Shown: piece after piece, positions 33,252 through 44,042 of the stretch
Layout of the letters: the number at the start of each line of letters is the position of its first letter
Numbering within the stretch: the first letter of the stretch is position 1
Assembly: GCF_021155765.1 (NCBI RefSeq)
Contig: NC_060117.1
Location: 8,150,001-8,214,000 of the forward strand
DNA length: 64,000 nt
DNA from: Diprion similis
Lineage: Eukaryota; Arthropoda; Insecta; Hymenoptera; Diprionidae
Reading direction: 5' to 3'
The notes under the pieces: model-generated
What the model was told of the DNA's origin: nothing
The model's input: only the letters and a program-made list of their open reading frames with translations
Database searches by the model: none
Position numbers and translations under genes: made by a program

Positions 33252-34587
33252 CGCTATTACGCACCGGCCTATTTATACTCCACGCCTCTGATCTATTCTC
33301 GGGTTATTTTTATTTTCGGATATTACTTCTCACTCCTTTCTCCACACCACTGTCGCATCAATTTACCGGTCTAAGCTCTAAACAGCCGCACGGTGGAAAA
33401 TCACATCTTCGCGAGACTGACTTTGCCTCTGTGAACTGTGAAGCGCCAAACAACCGCACACGATGCACCGTCGTTGACGTGGTTCGATCAATGAAAACTA
33501 CGCAGCAACCAGTCACTAAAAGGATTACTAGTAAACGTCTCTACCGCTACGTAGCGCTGATGTGCTTTATTTATTTTCCTATCCCACCATCCTCCCCCCC
33601 CCAGACGATGTTTTAGGCGTATTCGTACCCAGGAATTTCGTTTTGTAACCTGTGAAGTTACATGTGAAGTTCGTGGTTTCCCTTTACCTTTATTTCTGTA
33701 CTTAAAAATCCTATAATTTTGTTCATTGTACAAGGTCCATTCTGTCAGATAGACACGGTTTAAAGTACTTTGTGTATGTATGTAGAAAGTAGCTGAATTT
33801 CAGTTCTGACAGTGCTGACGGTTAATCGTATTAATTCTTGGCCGAAATGATCGCTAAAGCGGTTAGCGTCGTTGTGTGCGCGAGCAGTTTCGTTTACACG
33901 TTTTATGTCGTATGCAATTTTACATATTTCTTGTCGAATCATAACGAGAATCAAAAGTCCATGCTTCGTACGGCCGAAGGTAATGTAATCATTTGATATA
34001 CTAGCTCGTTACAGATCGCATGATCTTACTTTGACAACGATTGTATGTATGTAGAGGGCCATGGCTTATGACTCAAAATGGGCTCAAAACGCCGCGTCCC
34101 GTACGCAAACATGATGTCTATATATATACATAATACATATACCTATATATAGCATACAATGGGCAATACGCGTTGCCTTGGTTCCTCCCACAGGCTATAA
34201 ACCTGTTGTAACTATAGATAGAAGATTGCGCGCGCTATCTATGACTAACGAAACTCATCAGTTCTACCCCTTACCGACCGAGTCATTTTGTGTATTGCAC
34301 CATCGACTATAATGGTTGAAGACGAGCAGCCGTGGGTATTCATTCGAACAGGTAATGACAACGCTCTGAACTTACCGACTCGGTTGTGGGATCAACCTTA
34401 TCAATTGAGGCGGTGATAGTAGGAAATTACTGTACCGACGTTTTCTGCCTGGTCACTCTCCTACCTATCAAACGGCCCTGCTTACCTAGCTGTCTAACAA
34501 CTTTTAGTCAATGATTGCAAACATGAAATGCAGACATTTTTTCTCGATATAATGGGATCCATAGGAGATCGATTTTAAAGTAATGTC
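33252..34587. other. 5' flank of the PB1-UBA gene
   Basis: The part up to about 33550 is GC-richer and is probably promoter and 5' untranslated sequence of the minus-strand gene. TATAAATA lies at 33270-33277 on the minus strand. A C-run and purine-pyrimidine runs occur near 33585-33602, and TATA-type repeats occur near 34118-34150. No other gene is supported. Confidence 0.4.
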
Positions 34588-36867
34588 AAGTAAAAGTGTA
34601 AGTTACAGTACTATTTTCCTAGCCTATGTAAGACAGGTACAAAAGCGCTTTTGGAACGCTTATCGATTAAATCTTATAGCAGAGCAGCATTCTGACAAGA
34701 GTTTTTCATCTTGTCCGACTTCGTTTGCTTCTTCACAGTTGACTTCCGAACATTATGTGCAAAAGTTTCGATCTTCTTTCGATTTCGAAGTATTCGAGTG
34801 TACAGCTGTTGAGGTGGGCTAAACGCATCGCTTGATTCTGCTTCGCTGATGGGTTGCTTTTTCTTGTTACGACGTTGCGTCTCTTCTGTATTTAAGTCTC
34901 GAAAATGACGATTGTGACGCATGGAACGAATGTACGAAACACATGTCTCTAAAGGACCTGAAGCCAGTACCGCCTTTATATCCGAAGTTACTTTTGTTGA
35001 AACCTCTTCAACGACTTCACGCTTCATCTGGAAAGGACGAAAAATGAATAAGGACTTGTCGAGTAGTTGGAAGAAGGACGTGAAATTTATATATACTTTG
35101 AAATCAAATAAACATAAGTCGAATTGAATTATTGGTTGTTAAGATACAAATTCCCAAATTTCACCCATTCTTTCAGCCTTCTATTTGCATACTCTTGAAA
35201 GCATTATATTATTATTATGTGTGATCCAAGTTTACCGAATCCATATAACTTCTGAACCAAGCTGGTGGCGCGTTTTCAGATGATGAAGATGCGAAACAAG
35301 AGTTAGTCTTAGGGGTGTCTTCTAGTTTTCCGCCATTCCCGACGACCCCAGTCATATGGATCGGAGCCATTTCGTTCTTCGTAGTTAATGGGAATGTTTT
35401 TTTTTCAAAAACAAACAATCCGTCGCAAGCACTAGTCAGGGAGGACTGTTTCAAAAGATCCTTCCATCTTGATAATTCTTGCTTCTGCATCTTGTCAATC
35501 GATAACAGAACATTCTTGCACTTCTCGGTTTCAGATCTGGCGAACTGTACAAGTAATATGAAATATTATTTAAGCAAAAACTGTAAAATGTGAATCACGA
35601 GTCATGACCAAGACTCGACTTATTGTCTACTCGACAATCATATTATTTACAAATTTTTCTTTCGAGATCAATTGACAATTACAGAGCGATTACTACAGAT
35701 CTGAAGCAATTCTGTATCTAAGCATGATCACTTTCTCAAGTTAAATTATATCGATTGAATAGAAATTTACCTTAAGTGCTTCACGATATTCACACTTCGA
35801 ATCGATTGGTAGTTCGTCGCTGTCGCTATCCACGTAGCTGATAGCTACGTCCCCTGAGACGCCTAAGTTTTGACACTATAAAAAATAAAAAAATTAGACA
35901 TTACATATTATTTGCGGTGTATTTATTAGCACATTTATCTTGATTCATTGTCAATAAAAAATATCTTTTGCGTTTACGCGATTCATTGAGTGTTACAAAT
36001 TGAACATGTCTTGAATAAAACTTTTCTGCACCAAAAGTGAAAACGTTTCTGCATCAAAAAACAGAAAAACTGGTAACAAAGTGAAGATTTCAATCTTCAG
36101 ACTTGAAAACTGAACTTTTTCTGCTGTTCTCAATGGTCTATTGGTATATTACGATTCGCGTTAATGTGGTCAAGTGAGGTGAGGTGAAATCAGAGGAAGC
36201 CTGAAGTTAGAGAACCTGTAAGGGTAATTGAGTATGTCCTAAGCCAAATTGCGATGACTGATCAACTGCTCAAGTTGATGAAAAAAGTTACATAATATCA
36301 GGAGGTAAAAAGTTGTAACATTATTCCTCATTGTTTAGAATTTCATTCGCATGTCTTCTTATCTCTAAGTGATGAAATCTTGTAAAAATACTTAAGAGGG
36401 AAATCAAAAAAAAATGTTAACACTTTTTTTTTTTGTTTACTGGTTTTTATTTGAAAAAAATCAGTAAGCAATGTATAGTATTCAGTGAAAATTCAGTGAA
36501 AATTATCGTATTTTTAAATTAAATCACTTGTGGCCTCTGTAACTTTTTACCTTTTATATTGAAGGTACAGAAGAGACAAGATACTACAATTACGTTCCAG
36601 TTATATCTCCTAACATTCGGGTTTTTAACGGAAATAAAGCAGCTGTTGGACCAAGTTCTATATCACATTAGCTACACAGTTAAAGCATCTCTAATATCAT
36701 CTCATTCATACAAAGCTGAAGCTAACAGCCAGAGTTACGGGGCTTATTAATACGAGAAAGTGAACCTTAACTATCAAAACGTTGTTGATTTGCAAAGTCA
36801 ACACCTTGATAAAGTTGATAAAGTAAAGTAAAAGTGTAAGTTACAGTACTATTTTCCTGGCCTATGT
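34588..36867 (-). pseudogene. truncated duplicate of the PB1-UBA gene between 42-bp direct repeats
   Basis: Positions 34632-36814 are a close copy of 29146-31095 in the same orientation. They contain open equivalents of exon 2 (35771-35875) and exon 3 (35236-35544), plus the first 117 codons of exon 4 (34674-35027), which end at a TAA not present in the parent. Homology stops about 40 bases further on. Intron sequences are copied too, so this is a DNA-level duplication, not a retrocopy. About 42 bases (AAGTAAAAGTGTAAGTTACA and onward) occur directly at 34588-34629 and again at 36826-36867 with one difference, flanking the copy. The copy lacks exon 1, most of exon 4 and the UBA exon, so it cannot make the full protein. 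Confidence 0.85.
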
Positions 36868-38169
36868 TAGGAGAAGGCTGGAACTTAGTCGCAGGCGCCG
36901 CGCCGTTTAGACGGAGAGTTAACGACAAAATTAGTCGCCAGATTTATAGATCGATAATTCTCACCTTTAATTATACCGCCTTAACGATGTTACATTGCAT
37001 TTGAAATATTTCTTAAATATATTTATACTATCGAAAATGTTATGTTACATTTGAGATATTTCTGAAACGTTTCGAAAGTACCGGTGATGTTATGTTGCAT
37101 TTGAAATATTTCTAAAACGTTTCCGCAATATTGGAAAGTAAATATTACAATTGACATCTTTCAGAAACGTTTCAGAAATATTCCTGAAATTATGTAACGA
37201 ATCTAAAATGTTGTTACATTTCTGAAATATTTCTGGCGTATTTCGTGCCGTGTAGGAAATCAGTTATTGCCGGAGTATCTGGGGAAGTATTTTTATTTAT
37301 TTTAAAATTTTATCTCTCAGAGTGAGCTACGTAGATATCTACGTGCGTCACTATATTGTGATTATGTATGTTCACTATTTAGATTTTCGTACCAAATGTT
37401 TTCACGATTTTTACTGTCAAATGCTGTGGAGGTAACACCTCATCCTTAAACGCAGAGTCCTTTTCTCGTAATCTTTGCACAGTACTTTCGTGTAAGCTGG
37501 ATAAAAAACTCAAAAGATATCATTTCCGACGTTTCACTTTATTATCTTTAATATAAGTATAGCGAACCTCACCAACCCGAATCTCAGGGGGAGAGTTAAT
37601 TTCTTCGAGTAAGAGAGGTTTCGTCTTATCGAAGTTTTCAAGTAACAGAGGGTGACCAAGACAATATTCGACTCATAGAGGCTCGCAAAAATTCGCCAAA
37701 TATATTTTCTCTTCTTTTTTGAACCAGACTTCACTGCTTCAATCACCCTAATTTTTTCATCGATACTTGACGATGAAATCAAGTTCTGTCTGTAAATCAT
37801 TTCAAGACAAACTGTCGCGCTTCGAGTTATAGTGGTAGCCTTTGACTTGGAGAGATTAGGTATCTTTGAACTCGAATTACAGAAGCAAAATAATGGACTT
37901 TGATACGTTTGGGAAACTTCGAATTATTCTCTGTTTTTTCTTCGAATTACACAGGTTTTTGCAAGGGAATAGACTGAATCTCAGACATATGAAGGTTTTC
38001 GAGTTAGCGAGGTTCGACTGTACATAGTTCGTCGTAGGCTATTTTATCATAATTCCATTTTATCGCGCCAGATAATGTTCTCGCGTTTTGAGTTCATACA
38101 TGAATGAAACTTACTTTAATAAGCCTTCTCAATTATTTCCAACAATTCGAAATTATTTAGTGTTGTCGC
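36868..38169. other. non-coding stretch with a short tandem repeat
   Basis: No gene is supported. The stretch contains the degenerate tandem repeat at 36984-37240 and a GC-rich patch (GCAGGCGCCGCGCCG) near 36891-36905. The rest is AT-rich. Confidence 0.5.
36984..37240. repeat. degenerate tandem repeat of about 50 bp
   Basis: About five units are visible, each containing variants of TTATGTTACATTTGAGATAT followed by TTCTGAAACGTTTC. Units start near 36984, 37038, 37087, 37140 and 37200. Length and sequence vary, so it is an old minisatellite. Confidence 0.6.
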
Positions 38170-38703
38170 CTACTTTTTTAGACTATCTACCAAACCACTT
38201 TTGTCAGCATTACGTAAAATATGTTCCTTTCCTTTAACTCTTTGCCGAAGTTTCTTACAAAATATACATACCTCACGAGTCTCTTGTGAACTGCTCGTTG
38301 TGGTACTATGTGAGGACGCAGACGGCTGTGTTACCTCACGTGCTTCAGCAGAGGTTGATGGAAGTGATGACACCAAGGACGCATCGGGTTCTTCATTTGC
38401 GTCTCCTTCGTAGTATTTACCCGGCAACGTGATGAATTTTTCATAACATCTAGAGTGATACCCTACTTTGCACGCGGGGAAAAAAGTGATTTTAAGGTCA
38501 CCATATTTAAAATTTTTTTTTAGACGTATTTTTTTTATATTTCTACACATCTTCACTGTATCACGATTAAACGATATCAGGTTTTTACTTTCGGTACGAC
38601 AAAACACACAACGTCTCAACACCATGATTTTCACGTGATACAAATAGAAATCCACAAGTAATATCTCGTTAGCTGAGTACATACAACTGCTCGCAATGGC
38701 CAA
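38170..38703 (-). CDS. hypothetical protein with two Cys/His zinc-binding-like motifs
   Basis: This open frame has 177 codons. I favour the start at the internal Met at 38625 (MVLRRCVFCRTES). The first cluster has C-x2-C near its start, then a Cys near KMCRN, then C-x7-H-x2-C in ACKVGYHSRCYEKF. After a Ser/Thr linker (SHSTTTSSSQETREV) comes a second C-x2-C with a basic helix (CIFCKKLRQRVKGKEH). A donor-like GTAGGC overlaps the stop, so the frame may continue by splicing. Similar Cys/His modules occur in uncharacterised, often repeated invertebrate proteins, some linked to mobile elements. I do not recognise a specific family. Confidence 0.5.
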   Translation of the reverse strand: MAIASSCMYSANEILLVDFYLYHVKIMVLRRCVFCRTESKNLISFNRDTVKMCRNIKKIRLKKNFKYGDLKITFFPACKVGYHSRCYEKFITLPGKYYEGDANEEPDASLVSSLPSTSAEAREVTQPSASSHSTTTSSSQETREVCIFCKKLRQRVKGKEHILRNADKSGLVDSLKK

Positions 38704-39719
38704 ATGGCATAGACTGACTACTTGGAATGATCATCCGATTTTCAACGGTCTCACGAGGCCGCGGCAGAGGGGCAAGCATTACAACCGCGTTCAGCAAGGG
38801 CTGTTCTGTGCAAATTTTTCGACCTTTGTCATTGTCTGGCGGGCTGTTTGGCTTGAAATTGTCATCTGGCACTGTATATACATACTATTGACGGTCTGTT
38901 CGACAAGAAAACATCAACCCAAGTCCGAGCCCAAGTCTTTATCTATGAGACGATTAAGGGACGTTTTTGCGCACTTATGTTACTGTCTGAGGGTAGTTTT
39001 CCACCAACTAATGTGTCTGGCATAATTTTTATTATAGATAAACATAACGAACTACTACCACACCAAAAATTAGCGTTTCACAAATCAGATGTCCGATTGA
39101 TTTTTTTTTAACCCTTTACTGCCATACCGCAGCCGCCTCCACCACTAAAAACCTGCCAGACATCCCGATCAATTTTTAGTGATGTTAAGGCAGTATAATA
39201 AGGTGAGAATTATCGAACTATAAATCAGACGACTAATTTTTATCGTCAGCTCTTGGACTAGTTGTTTCACAAGTGAAGTTCACGCTTTTTTAAATGAGTA
39301 ATAGGTTGAATAATATGAACATCGCGGTCTCATTACACTTGGAATAAATTTATTCTACTTCCTCGTCCATATTTTCATTCATTGGATGTATTACTCGAAA
39401 TTTTTTTTATTTTCATTGAAAAATTAATTTCTGTTAAAAAATATATGTCACGGTAAATGAGCATAAACAAATTAATTCGAGAGACAAAAGAGACATGTTA
39501 TATAAGTAATTTAGAATTATATAATTCTAATAACCTTAATTTGAGGGAAAAAAAATGTTTTACTTCTGTCCTATGTCCATGAAAACAGTAATTTTTTTAT
39601 TCCCGACTCAATCATAATGTTAACTGTATTAACAGGATTCTTTGGTAAGGTCTATAGTCGGCGCTTGTTTTGCAGCGTGTTAGCGATCACAGCGAAGATC
39701 AACATTTTCATGACCTTTA
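38704..39719. other. non-coding stretch
   Basis: A plus-strand frame at 38696-39025 overlaps the start of the minus-strand ORF and has no domain I recognise. The remaining sequence is AT-rich with no supported gene. Confidence 0.4.
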
Positions 39720-40100
39720 AAAAGAGATTAGATTAGATTGGATTACATTTTATTTTTCATGCCTATGTGGGGCCAAAGGGCAATCCAGCAATACGAGTTT
39801 ATACATATTTAACGATAAGCAACATAATTAAGAGCAGAGTCGCTTACACTAGAGAGAGAGAGAGAGAGAGGGAGAAAGAAAAGAAGATACAGCTGTCCAC
39901 CTTTCCTTCTGTAAATGCCGGACAATTATTTTATTTTTATTGTATTTTCGATTTTTTTTTTTTTTAATTTTATTTGATTTTTAAAAAAGTATATTTTTAG
40001 GTGGAAAGGGGGAGGGGGCTTCACTCCCTAAGCCCCCACCAGGGCTTGCGGCCCTGGACCCGTTTCCTCGTCTCAGCTCCCGCCGACCCACACTTATATA
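39720..40100 (-). mobile_element. putative non-LTR retroelement 3' end
   Basis: Read on the minus strand, a GC-rich segment with two consecutive hairpins (GGGGGCTTAGGGAGTGAAGC and CAGGGCCGCAAGCCCTG) is followed by AT-rich DNA. It ends in a short repeat tail of (AATCT) type near 39728-39740. A (GA)n microsatellite lies at 39851-39871. A hairpin-containing 3' region and a simple-repeat tail are typical of some LINEs. No reverse transcriptase frame is present, so this would be a 5'-truncated copy. The assignment is inference. Confidence 0.35.
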
Positions 40101-40429
40101 TATAGACTAATTAGTAATTACGTACATTTTTGAGAATGAATTTTTTAATTATCAAGCAGCGTTTTGAATTTTACAGTCAATATTATGAAAGATATATCGA
40201 GCCCCTGTTTTCAAGACAATAATTTGGCCAGAGTTGAGTCGAAAATAAAGCTCTAATTGTAAAACACGAATAAAATCCGACTATTGTTTCGGGTGACTAC
40301 TAGTCAACCCACCGGCAGGAATAATCTTGGACTTTGTTCCATTGTTACACAATATACTATTCAACAACATTCGTCCATCTGCAGATTTTTTAACTTTTTG
40401 AGATCAGAGGGTAATGTTCTAACAACACC
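40101..40429. other. non-coding stretch before the 5S genes
   Basis: I see nothing supported in it. The spacer between the 5S genes does not extend to the left of the first gene. Confidence 0.5.
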
Positions 40430-40548
40430 GGCAACGGCCATACCATGTTGAAAGCACCGGTTCTCGTCCGATCACCGAAGTTAAGCAACATTGGGCGCGG
40501 TCAGTACTTGGATGGGTGACCGCTTGGGAACACCGCGTGCCGTTGGCA
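40430..40548 (+). rRNA. 5S ribosomal RNA, copy 1
   Basis: The gene has the typical animal 5S layout. The ends GGCAACGGCC and CGTGCCGTTGGC can pair as helix I. The conserved CCGATCACCGAAGTTAAGCA (box A region) and GGATGGGTGACCGCTTGGGA (box C region) are intact. It is transcribed by Pol III from its internal control region. A run of 17 T starts four bases after the gene (ATC then T run) and is the terminator. This copy and copy 2 are identical in the gene and the following spacer. Confidence 0.97.
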
Positions 40549-40845
40549 TCTTTTTTTTTTTTTTTTTCCGAAGACAGAATGGAAAAGGATTTACCAGTTT
40601 CTTTAAGCATCTCAAGAAGCAGAGATTCATCTCCCTCGGCAACGGCCATACCATGTTGAAAGCACCGGTTCTCGTCCGATCACCGAAGTTAAGCAACATT
40701 GGGCGCGGTCAGTACTTGGATGGGTGACCGCTTGGGAACACCGCGTGCCGTTGGCATCTTTTTTTTTTTTTTTTTCCGAAGACAGAATGGAAAAGGATTT
40801 ACCAGTTTCTTTAAGCATCTCAAGAAGCAGAGATTCATCTCCCTC
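40549..40845 (+). terminator. Pol III T-run terminators and 90-bp spacer of the 5S repeat
   Basis: After each of the first two genes comes ATC, then 17 T residues, then a spacer (starting CCGAAGACAGAATGG) identical in both copies. The T runs (about 40551-40567 and 40759-40775) are Pol III terminators. The open frames that cross this region on both strands are by-products of the 208-bp repeat. Confidence 0.85.
40638..40756 (+). rRNA. 5S ribosomal RNA, copy 2
   Basis: This copy has the same sequence as copy 1, 208 bases downstream, with the internal promoter boxes and helix I ends intact. It is followed by the same T-run terminator and 90-bp spacer. The identity suggests recent duplication or ongoing homogenisation. 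Confidence 0.97.
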
Positions 40846-40964
40846 GGCAACGGCCATACCATGTTGAAAGTACCGGTTCTCGTCCGATCACCGAAGTCAA
40901 GCAACATTGGGCGCGGTCAGTACTTGGATGGGTGACCGCTTGGGAACACCGCGTGCCGTTGGCA
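40846..40964 (+). rRNA. 5S ribosomal RNA, copy 3 (variant)
   Basis: The third copy is in register with the 208-bp period. It differs from the others by at least two changes: GAAAGTACC in place of GAAAGCACC, and GAAGTCAAGC in place of GAAGTTAAGC within the box A region. The sequence after the gene is unlike the spacer (AAATTTTTTTC) but still gives a T run for termination. It may be a slightly diverged, possibly less active end copy. Confidence 0.93.
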
Positions 40965-42119
40965 AATTTTTTTCTATTGTTTGATTGTCGTCGATTTATT
41001 CTCCAGATTCTTCGGTTTTTGCGTACCGTTTTTATTTTACATTATTCGCGCGAATTTACAGATAATATAGTGTAAAATATTGCATGCCACGACACTATTC
41101 TCATGTGATAATATTAAGATATACAAAATATGCGACTATTCACAGAAATTGAACGTTTTAAGCGTCTGATTCGGAGGAAAACGTGAAAAAAGTGAGTTTG
41201 TTTACTGACTACCGGGCACCCAGGGTTGTAAATCTTGCACTTTTTCTCATTGCCCAGCTAAAATCCTGAGCTAAGTCTTGGACTAAGTGCGATGGGAATG
41301 GCGCCCGGAATAAGTCAATTCCTTCTCAGCTGTCTTTGTCTTCGGACGTGCTTCAAAACTGTGCATCGCCTGTTTTCCACTACACCCCTCATTGTAAATA
41401 AATAATTTCGTTAAACAGTCTTTACCCAATTTGGATTCGGAGTTTTTTTTTTAATTCGAAACCCACCATAAAAATCCCCAACACCCATTTCATCAATTCC
41501 ATTTTTTATCAATCCGTGATGGTGAAGAATTATTTTTTAATTTGCGGGGAAATTTTTTTAAGTTTCCTTTGAAAGTTCTTGAAAAACTTTGAAACTTGAA
41601 AAAACTTCGAGAAATTCTCAAAATTAAGACTTGAGAATTTGAATGAATAACCTTTGACACAGGAAATCCACATCTTAACATTTAGTAACATTAGGCATTC
41701 CAGGAAAAAAGATAAGAATTTTTTGTACAACTCTGACGTTGATTTTACCCTGAAAAATTCTGCATCATTCTGTGAATTGGAACATTTCCCAATATGATGA
41801 ATGAATAACGAAATTCCATCGAAGTCTGTATAAAATATAAAAATTAAAAGGTATATTCATAAAAATTTCCGTTCAGTAATTTTAATTAGCTCCAGCATAC
41901 GCACAAATACCGTTATCATACATTATCCTTCCAAAAAAGAAGTAAATTGATCATGAAAATTGTATCAGTTCGTTGAAAACCATCAATTTTTGAATTTTGA
42001 AAACAATTAACGGTTATTTTCTCATTCTACATACATATATCGATAGATAAAATCTAATGTGATGAAGCCATTCCTGTAATTGTGTTGGAAAAAAAATTAG
42101 TTATCTTTTTATGCTTCAG
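40965..42119. other. non-coding stretch upstream of nurim exon
   Basis: No gene is supported. The 5' exon of nurim should lie on this side, but no frame with a matching phase-1 donor and hydrophobic coding was found up to the 5S genes. The DNA is AT-rich. Confidence 0.4.
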
Positions 42120-42911
42120 AAGAATCTTTGGTTGTTTCGACAATATGGACATTGTTGATGGACACCTGCCTGCTGTGCACATTTATGGTGCAGCATTCCG
42201 TGATGGCCAGTGACTTCGTGAAGAATATTTACCGGCGATTAGACCTCGAGGAAATAGAACGGAGTGTGTATAACACTGCAGCCGCGGGTGCGATCCATTT
42301 TTTAATCAGCAATTGGCGCCCCGTGCCTTGGGCAACGGTTTGGAGCATCAACACCTTCCACAGCACATCGCTATGGCTGATATTTACCAGCATTCACATG
42401 CTGGCCTGGCTAATAATTTATGGCGGCTGTGTCGTCATGGATATTTCCGAGCTTATGGGACTGAAACAAGTTTACTATAAAATTTCCGGCCGACAAAAAC
42501 CGCTGATTATGAAGAGCGAGCAACTCCAACGTTTGTATTCCCACATGAGACATCCAAGCTTCACAGGCTTCCTCATCATTTTCTGGATTCATCCGTTCAT
42601 GAGGTGAGCAAAGTTGTATTTGCTATCAGCATTAGTTCTTCCATTACTTCAGTTTAAAAAGTAAATGTAACACCATCCTGCGATTATTTCATTGAACTTT
42701 GTTGAGTTTGAGCTTCAGATCAGATTAGCTCTTATTGAAGTTCGACCGATAACTGTTATTATTAACATCATCAACTTCATTTTACAGCGTTGATCGGTGT
42801 CTGCTGGCAGGATTGTTCACAGCCTACATGATTCTGATGTGGACAGTTGACCAGAAGGATTATGAGTACCATAAATCGGTTATGCAGATGAAACACCAAA
42901 AACTCTTGTAA
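42120..42911 (+). CDS. NRM: nurim, nuclear envelope membrane protein (5' end missing)
   Basis: Two exons are visible: 42120-42603 (acceptor TTCAG, donor GTGAGC) and 42788-42911 (acceptor TTACAG, stop TAA at 42909). Together they give about 202 residues. Nurim is a multi-pass inner nuclear membrane protein related in fold to isoprenylcysteine carboxyl methyltransferases. The frame shows FMVQHSVMAS in the first helix region, a helix SLWLIFTSIHMLAWLIIYGG, then YSHMRHPSFTGFLIIFW, which corresponds to the family's (L/M)RHP signature, and a last helix CLLAGLFTAYMILMW with the tail YEYHKSVMQMK. The N-terminal helix or helices (about 60-70 residues) should be on an upstream exon that I could not find. 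The gene converges on DNAH6. Confidence 0.85.
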
Positions 42912-44042
42912 TCGCCCCAATTTGAAATTTGGTGAATCGGTGCACTTTACAGTAAATTAGCTGCTTACAAACTAAAACCACTGGTTTTTATATTGATCAA
43001 TACCTTGATTTCCAGCACGAGCGATAGATATCACTTGAAACATAAAGTTCTACTTAATCTATATGACATGTAAGATTGATTGGCATTCACTTTTGTGTAA
43101 CAGAATATTTTTCAAGTTCTTCAAACGGGCTAAAGAATTTCACTCTGTCGTTCTTCAACTGTTCTTAAGTAGTTGATTCTGTGTGATGTTTCAAGGAATT
43201 CGTCCATTAATGGTTCGATTTCATCCTGTACACCAAATCGACCACCCATACCTTAGTTATAATACGTGTGTCGCATTTATTTATTTAATTTTATAGACTT
43301 ATTTTATACTTAAATATTATCTTTTACGAGTTTGTTAACGTTACCTGCACATGCATAGTATAAAGTTTATCCTAACTTATCTTAGCGAATGTAAAGAACA
43401 ATCACATGTTAGTGTAATACAGCAGCAAAATACATTATTTTAATTGTTCTTATATCGTGTTGAAAATGCTGAATAGGTGAATCTATTTTCTTTGTCCAGT
43501 CTGTATCAGGATCTATTCACAGCAGATTCATATGCATAGGATCCGATTGGATCCCAATAAAGACCGGAGACAAAAACCGTGCAGAATGCCAGAAAATTCC
43601 GCAAGTCACGGACGCAAATTTTTCTGATTTGGTGCAATAGCGATTTCTCAGTAATAATTTTTCGCTAAGGTGTCCTGATGCTAACCAAGTGGTTTAGCTT
43701 AACTCATCGTTTTTATATCATAAGTTTCAACCTACCTATAACGTTATAATCTTCAGTGTGCGAAGTACTTTAGTAGTAATAGTGCAATTATTTTTTACTG
43801 CAATTTGTAATAATAAATAATAAAATAAAAAATGGGTTGAATTGAGGTTTTGTAAAACCCGTACAACTAGCTCGTCGATTAAATCAGTACTCACGACTTC
43901 TGAACTAGAATTAAATCGTAGAAGTGTTTTATTACTGTATAACCCCACTTATCACGAGTGAAAAGTTGACAACGTGTTTCAACATTTCCAAGGAAATTCA
44001 TTAGACTTTCCGAAGTATATTCTGTCCGACACAGGCCCAGAA
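42912..44042. other. convergent 3' ends of nurim and DNAH6
   Basis: The region between the two stop codons should contain both 3' untranslated regions. On the minus strand AATAAA (43933-43928) lies about 110 bases after the DNAH6 stop. On the plus strand an AATAAA occurs at 43556-43561, about 645 bases after the nurim stop. No other gene is supported. Confidence 0.55.
43928..43933 (-). terminator. likely DNAH6 polyadenylation signal
   Basis: AATAAA on the minus strand lies about 110 bases downstream of the DNAH6 stop codon at 44043-44045. It is the first such hexamer after the stop. Confidence 0.5.

Noticed and set aside
36559..36750. Plus-strand frame conserved between parent and duplicate introns (LDQVLYHISYTVKASL)
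   Set aside because: It is conserved only because of the recent duplication. In the parent the same frame lacks a clear start and has no domain.
39767..39967. Plus-strand frame with an Arg-Glu repeat
   Set aside because: The repeat is the (GA)n microsatellite, and the rest has no coding character.
40419..40935. Open frames of 72-78 codons on both strands near 40.4-40.9 kb
   Set aside because: They repeat with the 208-bp period and lie over the 5S rRNA genes and their T-run spacer.
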